A stretch of 64,000 bases of DNA from Hymenobacter canadensis (lineage in GTDB: Bacteria; Bacteroidota; Bacteroidia; Cytophagales; Hymenobacteraceae): positions 3,410,001 to 3,474,000 of the forward strand of contig NZ_CP114767.1 in the NCBI RefSeq assembly GCF_027359925.1, written 5' to 3'. Under the pieces are notes generated by a model that saw only the letters and a program-made list of their open reading frames with translations, had not been told where the DNA came from and made no database searches. This document shows positions 1-8,659 of this stretch, piece after piece; position 1 is the first letter of the stretch, and every line of letters begins with the position of its first letter. The translations under genes were made by a program, and so were the position numbers.

Positions 1-163
1 CCTGGTACCCTGCATCCTGGCCGACGCTGACTACCACGGTGCCCTCACCGATGGCAAGCTCGGCGACATTGCGCCCACCGTGCTGGCGCTGATGGGTTTG
101 CCGCAGCCGGCCACCATGACCGGCCAGAGTCTGCTCACGGCTACCGCTCCTGCCCGTGCCTAA
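1..163 (+). CDS. gpmI: 2,3-bisphosphoglycerate-independent phosphoglycerate mutase, C-terminal end (partial)
   Basis: Only the last 53 codons lie in the window, read from base 2. The peptide contains [20 protein letters not shown] and MTGQSLL, which match the conserved C-terminus of the cofactor-independent phosphoglycerate mutase that interconverts 3- and 2-phosphoglycerate in glycolysis. The alkaline-phosphatase-fold catalytic core lies off the left edge and cannot be checked. The stop overlaps the start of the next gene by 8 bases, suggesting translational coupling. Confidence 0.75.
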   Translation, partial: LVPCILADADYHGALTDGKLGDIAPTVLALMGLPQPATMTGQSLLTATAPARA

Positions 164-749
164 GCGGCTGGGGGCAGTGGCGCTGCTATGCCTGCTGGCG
201 GCCTGCGGAACCACCGATGATGAGGCGACGATGCGTGCCAACCCGGCCAACCGCAAGCCCGGCTACTTCGACGTGAAGGCATATCTGGATGCGCAGGTGG
301 CGCGCCTGAACCAGCTGCAGCCGGCCGTGGAGAAGCAGGTGCAGCTCCGCAACGGCAGCACAGAAACCACCCGCGTCGCGAAAACCGACTGGGCCAAGGA
401 GCTGCAGATCTTCTACCAGGCCGACATCAACAAGCCGGCGCTGCGGGGGCTGTACGCGGCCGACGCAGCGTCCAAGCTGCAGAACGGTGTCGTGCGCAAA
501 ACGTATGCCCTGAAGCCCGGCAACGACGCCCCAGTGAAGCGCCTGACCGTGGAAGCGGCGCAGGAAAGCGGCGCCACTCAGCAGCTCACGGCTACTGTTC
601 AACAGGACAACACGCTGTTTTACAGCGAGAAGAAACTGTTTCTAGCCGTACGCAACGGCCAGCTGACCGAATACGAGGTGCGCGGCGTGCAGAAGCTGGT
701 CTTCTTTGACACCGTGCGCTACTCCGTCCGGACGAGGGTTGTGCAATAG
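156..749 (+). CDS. Hypothetical lipoprotein
   Basis: A 197-residue protein starting at a GTG that overlaps the end of gpmI. The N-terminus [17 protein letters not shown] is a lipoprotein signal with cysteine 17 as the lipidated residue, so the mature protein should be membrane anchored. The rest is soluble and has no family motif that I recognise. The GTG start is chosen because it gives a complete signal peptide; no ATG upstream would do so. Coupling to gpmI is positional only and does not imply a glycolytic role. Confidence 0.65.
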   Translation: MPKRLGAVALLCLLAACGTTDDEATMRANPANRKPGYFDVKAYLDAQVARLNQLQPAVEKQVQLRNGSTETTRVAKTDWAKELQIFYQADINKPALRGLYAADAASKLQNGVVRKTYALKPGNDAPVKRLTVEAAQESGATQQLTATVQQDNTLFYSEKKLFLAVRNGQLTEYEVRGVQKLVFFDTVRYSVRTRVVQ

Positions 750-764
750 ACTTGTTACTCCAAC

Positions 765-818
765 AAAGAAGGAGCCTGAGCGAAGCCGATTAACGGTTTC
801 ACTCAGGCTCCTTCTTTT
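765..818. terminator. Bidirectional terminator hairpin
   Basis: A perfect 16-bp inverted repeat (765-780 with 803-818, 22-nt loop) with T-rich flanks on both strands. It sits between convergent genes and would end both. Confidence 0.85.
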
Positions 819-833
819 TCAGGATGACCGTTT

Positions 834-1418
834 TCAGTCGAAGTAGGGCTGCACGCGGGCCGTGCTGGGCTGGCCGGCCGTGAAGGTCGCCGAGACGCTG
901 TTGGCGCGCTCGGTGTCGCGGAGGCGCAGTTGCAGGCACGTCCCGCCGTTTTGCCGCGCCGACTCGTTGAGCGTAGCCCGCAGACGCCGGCCGTAATCGG
1001 GCCGGAAGTTGGTGATGACCGCCTGGCGGAGCAGGTCCTTGTCCGGGGTACGGTAAAATTCAAACTCGTTGCCCTGATGCTGCAGCGTCAGGATGGTGTC
1101 CATCTGGCCGGCTTCGTGCAGGTTGGCAAACGGCTTACGGGCCGTCATTTTGGCGCCGACGGCCAGCAGCTCCTGCACGGTAGGCTCGGGGCCAAAAGGC
1201 TGGCCGGCGAGGCTGTCGTTGGTGAGGGTGCACACGGCTTTGGGGGCCGCTACGGGCGGCGTCCGCGGCTTCGGGGCCAGGCGGCGCGTAGGTTGCGGCA
1301 CCGGGCGCGCTACGGTCCGGCCGGTATCGTCGGGGCCGCAGCCAAACAGGCCCAGCGCCGCATACAGCAGCGCGGCAGAAAGGCTTTTGGACGTGGACAG
1401 CAGCATAGCGGACAACAT
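834..1418 (-). CDS. Hypothetical lipoprotein
   Basis: A lipoprotein of about 194 residues. The hydrophobic stretch SAALLYAALGLFGC ends in a lipobox, followed by a flexible Pro/Arg-rich linker (VARPVPQPTRRLAPKPRTPP). The mature domain is soluble and not recognised. The frame is open to 1454, so starts at 1454, 1448, 1418 or 1406 are possible; 1418 or 1406 gives the most normal signal-peptide length. It converges with the previous lipoprotein gene across a shared terminator. Confidence 0.6.
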   Translation of the reverse strand: MLSAMLLSTSKSLSAALLYAALGLFGCGPDDTGRTVARPVPQPTRRLAPKPRTPPVAAPKAVCTLTNDSLAGQPFGPEPTVQELLAVGAKMTARKPFANLHEAGQMDTILTLQHQGNEFEFYRTPDKDLLRQAVITNFRPDYGRRLRATLNESARQNGGTCLQLRLRDTERANSVSATFTAGQPSTARVQPYFD

Positions 1419-1513
1419 AGCGCGGACAGGAAACAATTTGACTGTCATACGCAAAAGCCCAGGAAGCGGCTTGCTGACCGCGCAATAATTCTGTGCCGCC
1501 CGCCCCAGCTACG

Positions 1514-1939
1514 CTACTCGCTGCCCATTAGTGTCGCCACCACCCAGCGCCGGCCGCCCTGGTTGCGATGCTCCCCCAGATAGATGCCCTGCCAGGTGCC
1601 CAAGGCCAGTTCGCCATTGGTGATGGGTACGCTTACGGCGTGGCCCAGCAGGGCCGCTTTCAGGTGCGCGGGCATGTCGTCGGGGCCTTCCTGGGTGTGG
1701 TGGAAGTAAGGCGCGTTTTCGGGCACCGCCTGATTGAAGTAGGCCTCGAAATCGTGGCGTACGGTGGGGTCGGCGTTTTCGTTGATGCTCAGGCTGGCCG
1801 AGGTGTGCTGAATGAAGAAGTGCGCCGTGCCCACCCGCAGCTGCTCCAGCTCGGGCAGCTCCGCCACCAGCAGATCAGTAATCAGATGAAAGCCTCGGCG
1901 CACAGCCGGCAGCCGCAACCGCTTCTGGAAGTAGATCAT
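1514..1939 (-). CDS. yjbQ: YjbQ/UPF0047 family protein
   Basis: A 141-residue protein, normal length for the YjbQ family. Family hallmarks are visible in order: HTSASLSINENADPTVR, EGPDDMPAHLKAALLG, and PITNGELALGTWQGIYLGEH followed by HRNQGGRR. E. coli YjbQ has weak thiamin-phosphate synthase activity, and its true role is uncertain. It lies 4 bases from the end of the beta-helix lipoprotein gene transcribed in the same direction, so the two are probably co-transcribed. Confidence 0.88.
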   Translation of the reverse strand: MIYFQKRLRLPAVRRGFHLITDLLVAELPELEQLRVGTAHFFIQHTSASLSINENADPTVRHDFEAYFNQAVPENAPYFHHTQEGPDDMPAHLKAALLGHAVSVPITNGELALGTWQGIYLGEHRNQGGRRWVVATLMGSE

Positions 1940-1943
1940 AGCA

Positions 1944-3467
1944 CTACGGATTCACCCGCTCGTAGGCCCCCAGGTCGGGCGTGGAGGTGTTGCGGGTTTT
2001 GTTCACCAGGTCGCGCGGTACCTGCGCATCGAAGCGGGCCTTGTTGCTGGCCGGCGAGAGAGTATCGAGGCGGTAATCGTACTTATCGGCGGCGTTTTCG
2101 GGGCTGCGTTTGAACTTCGGGTTGACGTTGAGCAGGTTGTTGAGCGCTGCATTGCCTAGGCCGGGCTTATTGGCGGCATCGGTGGTAGCGGCGTACTCCA
2201 GGGTGCGGAGCAGGCTGTTGCGGATGCTGATGCTGCTGCGGTACCGGTCGCTGTTCTCAAAAAACAGCTCCTCTGGCACTGAGCCCCACACAATGGAATT
2301 GTTGATGCTGATACCAATCGTAATGGGGCTCACCAACGGCTGCGTATCCGCCGGCTCATTGGTAAACGACAGCGAGGCCGTTTCGCGCCGCCCGAACAGC
2401 GGCGTGTAGTTGGCAATGGTGCAATAGTTGAGGTTGTAGAGGCCGCCGCCCACACCCGCAACAGCGTACTCGCCGCAGTTGGTAAGCAGGCAGTTGGTCA
2501 GGTCGAAGTCGCCGGAAAAGCTCAGCACCCCGCCGCCCGCAAAGCTCTGGCCACCGCTGGCAAACGTGAGGCCGGCCCCGGAAATGTTGCGGATAGCGGT
2601 GTTGCGCACCGTCACTTTGGGGTGGGGCCGGTTGCGAGGATTGAAAATCAGCAGCCCAAACGAGGCGTTCTTGATGTCCACGAAGTTTACCACGTTGTTG
2701 CGGCTGCTACTGGCATCAAACTGAATGCCGGCCCACTGGCCCGGCACGTCGTTGTAGGCCGCCTCCAGCCGGTCGCCCTGGAAGCGCACGATGGTACTGC
2801 GGTCGTCGTCTTTGAGCTCGGTGACGGGCGTAGTGTTTTCGTTGATGAGCAGCGTTCCGCGCACAATCAGGGCCGCGCCGCCGTGCGCGTAAATGCGCGT
2901 GCCGGGCTGAATCCGGAGGGTGCAGAGCTCATCGACGACAGCTGCTCCGTAGATGACGTGGGGCTTGTCGTTGGCCCACACGGCGTCGCAGGGCAGGCGC
3001 TCCAGCACGTGGAAGTAGGCGTTCTGCCCGTAGGCTACCAGCTTCACATCCTGCTCGTTGCCGTTGGTCGTGAACAGCAGCTGCTCGGTTAGCAGGAAGG
3101 GCTTCAAGGCCGAGGTGGCACCGAGGCGGGCTTTCACCAGCACCAGCAAACTGTCCTTGCCCCGGATTTCGAGGCCCGCGGCGGCCTGCCGCTCGTCGCC
3201 GTTGATGATGAGCGAGTAAGTGCCGGGGTTGCTGTCGGCCAGCCGGATCTGCTCGATTTTCACGGCCCGGCTGTTGCGGTTATACACCCACAGCCGCTTG
3301 CTCACGGTGCCCACCTGCGTAAATACCGTGTCGAAGAGCACCGTATCGGCCGAAAACTCCAGCCGGGCGCTGTCGTCGGTCGTGAGCAAGTCTTCCTTCG
3401 GCTCGCAGCCCGGCAGCAAAGCCAGCAGCGCCGCACAAATCAACAGCAACGGGAGTAGAAAGCGCAT
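1944..3467 (-). CDS. Right-handed beta-helix lipoprotein
   Basis: A 507-residue protein from the chosen start. MRFLLPLLLICAALLALLPGC is a lipoprotein signal. The N-terminal part has a beta-sandwich look; the middle repeats short N- and G-rich units (NNVVNFVDIKNASFG, VTVRNTAIRNISGAG, NCLLTNCGEYAVAG) typical of parallel beta-helix proteins. The C-terminus carries DTLSPASNKARFD and DLGAYE, common at the end of such helices. The frame stays open to 3548, but those extra 27 codons run into a dispersed repeat, so they are rejected. Likely cell-surface or periplasmic; substrate unknown. Confidence 0.75.
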   Translation of the reverse strand: MRFLLPLLLICAALLALLPGCEPKEDLLTTDDSARLEFSADTVLFDTVFTQVGTVSKRLWVYNRNSRAVKIEQIRLADSNPGTYSLIINGDERQAAAGLEIRGKDSLLVLVKARLGATSALKPFLLTEQLLFTTNGNEQDVKLVAYGQNAYFHVLERLPCDAVWANDKPHVIYGAAVVDELCTLRIQPGTRIYAHGGAALIVRGTLLINENTTPVTELKDDDRSTIVRFQGDRLEAAYNDVPGQWAGIQFDASSSRNNVVNFVDIKNASFGLLIFNPRNRPHPKVTVRNTAIRNISGAGLTFASGGQSFAGGGVLSFSGDFDLTNCLLTNCGEYAVAGVGGGLYNLNYCTIANYTPLFGRRETASLSFTNEPADTQPLVSPITIGISINNSIVWGSVPEELFFENSDRYRSSISIRNSLLRTLEYAATTDAANKPGLGNAALNNLLNVNPKFKRSPENAADKYDYRLDTLSPASNKARFDAQVPRDLVNKTRNTSTPDLGAYERVNP

Positions 3468-3494
3468 AGAGAACAGCAACTTATATAAAACGAA

Positions 3495-3595
3495 TGTCAT
3501 CCTGAGCGGAGTGAAGGATCCTAGCACACTGGAACGACGATTGTACAAACAACGTGTCTGGCGTGATAAGGTCCTTCGCTCTGCTCAGGATGACA
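3495..3595. repeat. Dispersed palindromic element, family A, copy 1
   Basis: Starts TGTCATCCTGAGC and ends GCTCAGGATGACA, with arms of about 33 nt containing GAAGGATC and GGTCCTTC, and a variable centre. The same ends and arms recur at 13867, 41477 and 59465. It can form a long hairpin. Confidence 0.85.
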
Positions 3596-3617
3596 GAACG
3601 TATAGGTCAGCAATTAA

Positions 3618-4688
3618 TTACGATACGCCTTCCTTCAGGCGCTCGGCGCTTTCGGCGATGCGCAGCTGCTCCACGAAGTCGTCGATGTTGCCGTCCATCA
3701 CGCTGGACAGGTTATGCACCGTGTAGCCGATGCGGTGGTCGGTTACGCGGCCCTGGGGGTAGTTGTAGGTGCGGATCTTGTCGGACCGGTCGCCGCTGCC
3801 AATCATGCTTTTGCGCTGGGCGCCTTCGGCTTCGTTTTTCTTGGCCAACTCGATTTCGTAGATGCGCGAGCGAAGCACCTGCAGGGCTTTGTCGAAGTTC
3901 TTGAGCTGCGACTTCTGGTCCTGGCACTGGGCCACCAGGCCGGTGGGCAAGTGGGTGAGGCGCACGGCCGAGTAGGTGGTGTTCACCGACTGCCCGCCGG
4001 GCCCGCTGGACATAAACAGGTCCTTGCGCACATCGTTCATGTCGATCTGCACATCCAGTTCCTCGGCTTCCGGCATCACCACAATGGACGCTACGGAAGT
4101 GTGGATGCGGCCCTGGGTTTCGGTGGCCGGCACGCGCTGCACGCGGTGCACGCCGCTCTCAAACTTGAGCTTGCCGTACACATCCTCGCCCTTCACGGCC
4201 AGGATAATTTCCTTGTAGCCGCCCGAAGTGCCTTCGGTGGCGTCAATCAGGTCCATTTTCAGGTTGTTCTTTTCGGCGTAGCGCATGTACATGCGCTGCA
4301 GGTCGCCGGCAAAGATGGCGGCTTCGTCGCCGCCGGCCCCGGCCCGGATTTCCATGATGACGTCCTTGCTGTCGTTGGGGTCGCGCGGGAGCAGCAGGTC
4401 CTTGATGACCGTTTCGAGGCGTTCCTGCTCGGGGTAGAGCGTTTCCAGCTCTTCTTTCGCCATCTGGCGGAAGTCCTCGTCCTTCTCGGTCGAAATCACC
4501 TCCCGGGCGCCTTCAATGTTGGCCAGTACGCTCTGGTAGGCCTTGTACTCGACCACGATTTTGCCCAGGTCCTTGTACTCTTTGTTCAAGGTCTTGAAGC
4601 GCTTCATGTCGCTCATGGCGTCGGGCTGCGTGAGCAGTTCGCTCACATCGTTGTAGCGCTGTTGGATGGCCTCCAGTTTATCTAGCAT
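3618..4688 (-). CDS. prfA: Peptide chain release factor 1
   Basis: A 356-residue class I release factor that recognises UAA and UAG and triggers peptide release. The peptidyl-hydrolysis motif GGQ is at residues 231-233 ([11 protein letters not shown]) and the RF1-type codon-recognition tripeptide PAT is visible in [14 protein letters not shown]. Length is normal for RF1. The start at [14 protein letters not shown] is chosen because it matches the usual RF1 N-terminus; the frame is open a further 34 codons upstream but those residues are not RF1-like. Transcribed divergently from the threonine operon. Confidence 0.95.
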   Translation of the reverse strand: MLDKLEAIQQRYNDVSELLTQPDAMSDMKRFKTLNKEYKDLGKIVVEYKAYQSVLANIEGAREVISTEKDEDFRQMAKEELETLYPEQERLETVIKDLLLPRDPNDSKDVIMEIRAGAGGDEAAIFAGDLQRMYMRYAEKNNLKMDLIDATEGTSGGYKEIILAVKGEDVYGKLKFESGVHRVQRVPATETQGRIHTSVASIVVMPEAEELDVQIDMNDVRKDLFMSSGPGGQSVNTTYSAVRLTHLPTGLVAQCQDQKSQLKNFDKALQVLRSRIYEIELAKKNEAEGAQRKSMIGSGDRSDKIRTYNYPQGRVTDHRIGYTVHNLSSVMDGNIDDFVEQLRIAESAERLKEGVS

Positions 4689-4857
4689 CTTGCCTTCGGG
4701 GAATTGTATTTGCAGCTGCAAAGGTACTGAAAACAAACACGTGTAGGTTGCCAGCCGGTTCCGCAGTATTGATAGTGTGAGTGGATGCAAGCGCAGGCCG
4801 CTGCCAGGCGCCGCAAAAAAACACGCCCGGCGACGCGGGCATCCTGAAAACTTTCTC

Positions 4858-4864
4858 TACTTTG
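4858..4864 (+). promoter_or_regulatory. Probable -7 box of the thr operon promoter
   Basis: TACTTTG lies 20 nt before the leader-peptide ATG and resembles the Bacteroidetes -7 element TAnnTTTG with one base less. No convincing -33 TTG is seen. If used, the leader 5' UTR would be only about 14 nt. Confidence 0.4.
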
Positions 4865-4884
4865 AGCCCACTCTTCTCGCTCCT

Positions 4885-4977
4885 ATGCTTCAGCTCGTTG
4901 CTTTAAGCTTACTTCTTCCATTACCAGCTGTCAACTCAACGCTGACAACCACCGGTACGGCCACAACAACCCGCTGA
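4885..4977 (+). CDS. thrL: Threonine operon leader peptide
   Basis: A 30-codon reading frame just upstream of thrA, beginning [10 protein letters not shown] and ending [13 protein letters not shown]. Eight of the last 12 residues are threonine (codons ACG, ACA, ACC, ACC, ACG, ACA, ACA, ACC). The stop codon sits in the loop of the first hairpin of the attenuator. This is the layout of a classical leader peptide, whose translation speed reports the supply of charged tRNA-Thr. Not similar in sequence to E. coli ThrL; assigned by position, composition and RNA structure. Confidence 0.82.
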   Translation: MLQLVALSLLLPLPAVNSTLTTTGTATTTR

Positions 4978-5077
4978 CGCGGGCTGCCGAACCTCCTTTT
5001 CCCTTTCCCCCGAGTTTTCGCAGCCCGTCGCCGGCCGCTTCCCACCCCGGAAGCCCCGGCCCGACGGGCTTCTTTGT
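4970..5077 (+). promoter_or_regulatory. Threonine operon transcription attenuator
   Basis: Four mutually exclusive segments can be drawn by hand. 1:2 pairs 4970-4974 with 4979-4983 around the leader stop codon. 2:3 (antiterminator) pairs CGGGCTGC at 4980-4987 with GCAGCCCG at 5020-5027. 3:4 (terminator) pairs 5022-5030 with 5062-5070 (9 bp), continues with 5033-5037/5057-5061 and 5038-5042/5049-5053, and is followed by TCTTTGTGT. A ribosome stalled on the Thr codons would block segment 1 and favour 2:3, allowing readthrough into thrA; unhindered translation would favour the terminator. Confidence 0.82.
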
Positions 5078-5152
5078 GTAGTGCCTTTTCGCTCCCTGCC
5101 CACTACCCGCCCGCCTTCTTACTTCTCCTGTCTCTCATCTAGCTTCTATCTC

Positions 5153-7597
5153 ATGCAGGTCCTCAAATTCGGCGGTACGTCGGTGGCTACGGCTGCCAAT
5201 CTTCAGCGCGTGGCGCGGCTGGCCGAGGCCGCCGCCCGGCAGCAGCCCACTATCGTCGTAGTGTCGGCGCTGGGCGGCACCACGGATCTGCTGATTGAGG
5301 CCGGCCGCGCCGCCGCCGCCGGCCACCAGGACTACCGCGCCCACCTGCGCCAGCTGGAGCTGCGCCACCTGGAGGCGGTGCGCGGCCTGCTGCCGGTGCC
5401 CGAGCAGAGCGAAGTGCTGAGCTTTGTGAAAAGCTCCTGCAACGAGCTGGAAAACCTCTGCGACGGAATTTTCGCGCTGAACGAGCTATCCGACCGGACC
5501 CTCGACCGGCTGATGAGCCACGGCGAGCTGCTGGCCTCCGGGCTGCTGGCGGCGGCGCTGCGCAGCCACGGCATCCCGCACCTATGGCACGACAGCCGCC
5601 AGCTGATCCGCACCAACTCGCAGCACGGCTTCGCGGCCGTGGATGTAGCCCTGACCAACCTGCAGATCCGGGAGTTTGTGGCCGCGCAGCCTGCAGCGCT
5701 CTACGTGGTGCCCGGCTTTATCGGCAGCGACGCGCACGGGGCCACCACCACGCTGGGCCGCGGCGGCTCCGACTACACGGCGGCCCTGTTTGCGGGCGCG
5801 CTGGCCGCCGAAAAGCTGGAAATCTGGACCGACGTGAGCGGCATGATGACGGCCGACCCGCGGCTGGTGTCGGCGGCGCGGCCCATTCCGCGCATCTCCT
5901 ACCAGGAAGCCATGGAACTGTCGCACTTCGGGGCCAAGGTGCTGTATCCGCCTACCATTCAGCCGGTCATGAGCCAGGGCATCCCGCTCTGGATCAAAAA
6001 CACCTTCGCGCCCGACGATGCCGGCACGCTGGTGGAAGTGCGCCCGCCGGCCAACCACGAGGTGGTGCGGGGCCTGAGCAGCATTAGCGGGCTGGCCCTG
6101 CTCAGCCTCGAAGGCAGCGGCATGGTGGGCATTCCGGGCTTCTCACGGCGGCTGTTTGGGGTGCTGGCCCAGGAGCGTATCAACGTGATTCTCATCACCC
6201 AAAGCTCATCCGAGCACTCCATCTGCGTGGCCGTGCGCGCCGCCGATGCGGCTCACGCCCAGGTGGCCGTAGACGAGGAGTTCGGGCCCGAACTAGCGGC
6301 CGGCCGCGTGGACCCGTTGCGCCTGGAAACCGACCTGGCTATTGTGGCGCTGGTGGGCGAGCAGATGCGCAACCACTCCGGCATCAGTGGGCGCATGTTT
6401 GGGGCGCTCGGCAACAACGGCGTCAACATCCGGGCCATTGCGCAGGGCTCGTCGGAGCGTAACATCTCCGTCGTGATTCGGGCCCACGACGTGCGCAAGG
6501 CCATCAACGTGCTGCATGAAGACTTCTTTGAGGAGTCGGTGAAGCAGGTGAACGTGTTTGTGGCGGGCGTGGGCAACGTGGGCGGCAAGCTGCTGGAGCA
6601 GCTGGCCCGGCAGCAGCCCTGGCTGCGCGAGAAGCTGCGCCTGAACCTACGCGTGGTGGGTTTGGCCAACAGCCGCCGCTTCGTGCTCGACGACAACGGC
6701 CTCGACCTGGCGCACTGGCCCGAGGCCCTGGAGCAGGGCCAGCCGCTGCGCCTGCCCGAGTTGGTGCGCGAGCTGCAGGCCCGCAACCTGCGCAACACCG
6801 TGTTCGTGGACGTGACGGCCAACGCCGAAGTGGCCGGCATCTACGGCCAGCTGCTGGAAAAAAGCATTGCCGTGGTGGCCTGCAATAAGGTGGCCGCGTC
6901 GGCGGAGTACGTGAAGTATGCCCGTTTGAAGGCGCTGGCGCGGGAGTTCAGCGCGGGCTTTCTGTTTGAAACCAACGTGGGCGCGGGCCTGCCGGTCATC
7001 GGGACGCTGAACGACTTGCTGCGCAGCGGCGACGAGGTGCGGCGGATGGAAGCCGTGCTGTCGGGCACGCTCAACTTCGTGTTCAACCACTACGACGGTA
7101 GCCGGCCGTTTGCTGAAGTGGTGCGCCAGGCCCAGACCGAAGGCTACACCGAGCCCGACCCGCGCCTCGACCTCAACGGCTCCGACGTGGCCCGCAAAAT
7201 CCTGATTCTGGCCCGCGAGGCCGGCCGGGAAATGGAAATGGCCGATATCCGCAACGAGTCGTTTCTGCCCGAATCCTGCCTTCAGGGCGACGTGGAGGCG
7301 TTTTACGAGCAGCTGGCCGTGCACGAGCCGCACTTTCGGGCGCTGTATGACGCCGCGGCCGCCGAGGGCAAGCGCCTCAAGTTTGTAGCCAGCTACGCGG
7401 GCGGCAAGGCCAGCGTGGGCCTGCAGGCCGTGGCGCCCGGCCACGACTTCTACGACCTGCAGGGCAAAGACAACGCCGTGCTGTTCTTCACCAACCGCTA
7501 CCCCCGCCAGCCGCTGGTGGTGAAAGGCGCCGGCGCCGGCGCCGACGTGACGGCCTCGGGCGTGTTTGCCGACATTGTGCGCGCCGCCCGGGTGTAA
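5153..7597 (+). CDS. thrA: Bifunctional aspartokinase / homoserine dehydrogenase
   Basis: An 814-residue cytoplasmic enzyme, the usual size of ThrA/MetL. The aspartokinase domain opens with KFGGTSVA (residues 5-12). Two ACT-type regulatory segments follow at about 310-460 ([20 protein letters not shown], then [20 protein letters not shown]), where amino-acid feedback normally binds. The homoserine dehydrogenase domain begins at about 465 with the dinucleotide motif [15 protein letters not shown] and continues with [20 protein letters not shown]. The ATG at 5153 is chosen because the kinase motif begins there. It catalyses the first and third steps from aspartate to threonine; first gene of thrABC. 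Confidence 0.96.
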   Translation: MQVLKFGGTSVATAANLQRVARLAEAAARQQPTIVVVSALGGTTDLLIEAGRAAAAGHQDYRAHLRQLELRHLEAVRGLLPVPEQSEVLSFVKSSCNELENLCDGIFALNELSDRTLDRLMSHGELLASGLLAAALRSHGIPHLWHDSRQLIRTNSQHGFAAVDVALTNLQIREFVAAQPAALYVVPGFIGSDAHGATTTLGRGGSDYTAALFAGALAAEKLEIWTDVSGMMTADPRLVSAARPIPRISYQEAMELSHFGAKVLYPPTIQPVMSQGIPLWIKNTFAPDDAGTLVEVRPPANHEVVRGLSSISGLALLSLEGSGMVGIPGFSRRLFGVLAQERINVILITQSSSEHSICVAVRAADAAHAQVAVDEEFGPELAAGRVDPLRLETDLAIVALVGEQMRNHSGISGRMFGALGNNGVNIRAIAQGSSERNISVVIRAHDVRKAINVLHEDFFEESVKQVNVFVAGVGNVGGKLLEQLARQQPWLREKLRLNLRVVGLANSRRFVLDDNGLDLAHWPEALEQGQPLRLPELVRELQARNLRNTVFVDVTANAEVAGIYGQLLEKSIAVVACNKVAASAEYVKYARLKALAREFSAGFLFETNVGAGLPVIGTLNDLLRSGDEVRRMEAVLSGTLNFVFNHYDGSRPFAEVVRQAQTEGYTEPDPRLDLNGSDVARKILILAREAGREMEMADIRNESFLPESCLQGDVEAFYEQLAVHEPHFRALYDAAAAEGKRLKFVASYAGGKASVGLQAVAPGHDFYDLQGKDNAVLFFTNRYPRQPLVVKGAGAGADVTASGVFADIVRAARV

Positions 7598-7608
7598 ATC
7601 TTCTAGGT

Positions 7609-7688
7609 CCCAGGGCTAAAGCCCGGGGCTAGTCAGTGAACACCTGAATGCTCATTCTCGCTACGTAGCCCCGGGCTTCAGCCCTGGG
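7609..7688. repeat. Inverted repeat between thrA and thrB
   Basis: Arms of 23 nt (7609-7631 and 7666-7688) pair with one mismatch around a 34-nt loop. The core GGGCTAAAGCCC is itself palindromic. It lies inside the thr transcript, 11 nt after the thrA stop, and lacks a T tract, so it is not an obvious terminator. Confidence 0.8.
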
Positions 7689-7720
7689 ATTTCGCGCACA
7701 GCCAGCTTTTCTTTCGATAT

Positions 7721-8644
7721 ATGACCGATTCCGTTACCGTTTATTCGCCGGCTACCGTGGCCAATGTGGTGTGCGGCTTTGATGTGCTGGGCTTCGCGCT
7801 GGCCGCACCCTTCGACACCATGCACCTGCGCTGCACCCCGGAACCGGGCGTGGTCATCATCAACGAAGACGACTATGGCCTGCCCACCGAGCCCACCCGC
7901 AACGTGGCCGGGGCGGCGCTGCTGGCGCTGCTCCGGGCTCTACCGGAGCCGCTGGGCTTTGAGATGCGCATCAACAAAGGCATCAAGCCGGGCAGCGGCA
8001 TCGGGAGCAGCGCGGCCAGCGCGGCGGGGGCAGTGGTGGCGGCCAACCGGCTGCTGAACGACCGGTTCAGCCCGGAAGAGCTGGTGCAGTTTGCCATGTT
8101 CGGGGAGGAAGTGGCCAGCGGTGCCCGCCACGCCGACAACATCGCGCCGGCCATTTACGGCGGCTTCACCCTAATCCGCTCCGCCGACCCGCTCGACATC
8201 GTGCCGCTGCAGGCGCCGCCCCTGCACGTGACGGTGGTACACCCGCAGATAGAAGTGCGCACCGCCGACGCCCGCCGGATTTTGCGCCAGCAGGTGCCGC
8301 TGAAAGACGCCATCCGGCAGTGGGGCAACGTGGCCGGGCTGGTGGCTGGCCTGCTGCAATCTGACTACGACCTGATTGGCCGCTCTCTGGAAGACGTCAT
8401 CGTGGAGCCCGTGCGCAGCATCCTGATTCCGGGCTTTGCGGCCGTGAAGGCGGCCAGCATGGCGGCCGGGGCGCTGGGCGGCGGCATTTCCGGCTCCGGT
8501 CCCTCCATCTTCATGCTCAGCCGCGACGAAGCTACCGCGCAGGCTGTGGGACACGCCATGCGCGGCGTCTATGAGCCGCTGGGGGTCGATTTTCACATTC
8601 ACGTCACGACCCTCAGCCCGGTGGGCGTACGGTTTGCCGTTTGA
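7721..8644 (+). CDS. thrB: Homoserine kinase
   Basis: A 307-residue GHMP-family kinase that phosphorylates homoserine. The ATP-binding loop PGSGIGSSAAS is at residues 90-100, and the C-terminal GHMP motif appears as AAGALGGGISGSGPSIFML. The N-terminal VYSPATVANVVCGFDVLGFA is characteristic of homoserine kinases. Middle gene of thrABC, 15 bases before thrC. Confidence 0.95.
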   Translation: MTDSVTVYSPATVANVVCGFDVLGFALAAPFDTMHLRCTPEPGVVIINEDDYGLPTEPTRNVAGAALLALLRALPEPLGFEMRINKGIKPGSGIGSSAASAAGAVVAANRLLNDRFSPEELVQFAMFGEEVASGARHADNIAPAIYGGFTLIRSADPLDIVPLQAPPLHVTVVHPQIEVRTADARRILRQQVPLKDAIRQWGNVAGLVAGLLQSDYDLIGRSLEDVIVEPVRSILIPGFAAVKAASMAAGALGGGISGSGPSIFMLSRDEATAQAVGHAMRGVYEPLGVDFHIHVTTLSPVGVRFAV

Positions 8645-8659
8645 TATCCGTTGTTCAGC

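Noticed and set aside
3714..4685. A 323-codon frame antisense to prfA
   Set aside because: The sense frame is an unmistakable release factor 1; the antisense text has no homology pattern.
4777..4884. A longer version of the thr leader peptide beginning at 4777
   Set aside because: It would start upstream of the putative -7 box and is Arg-rich with no leader features; the ATG at 4885 fits the attenuator layout.
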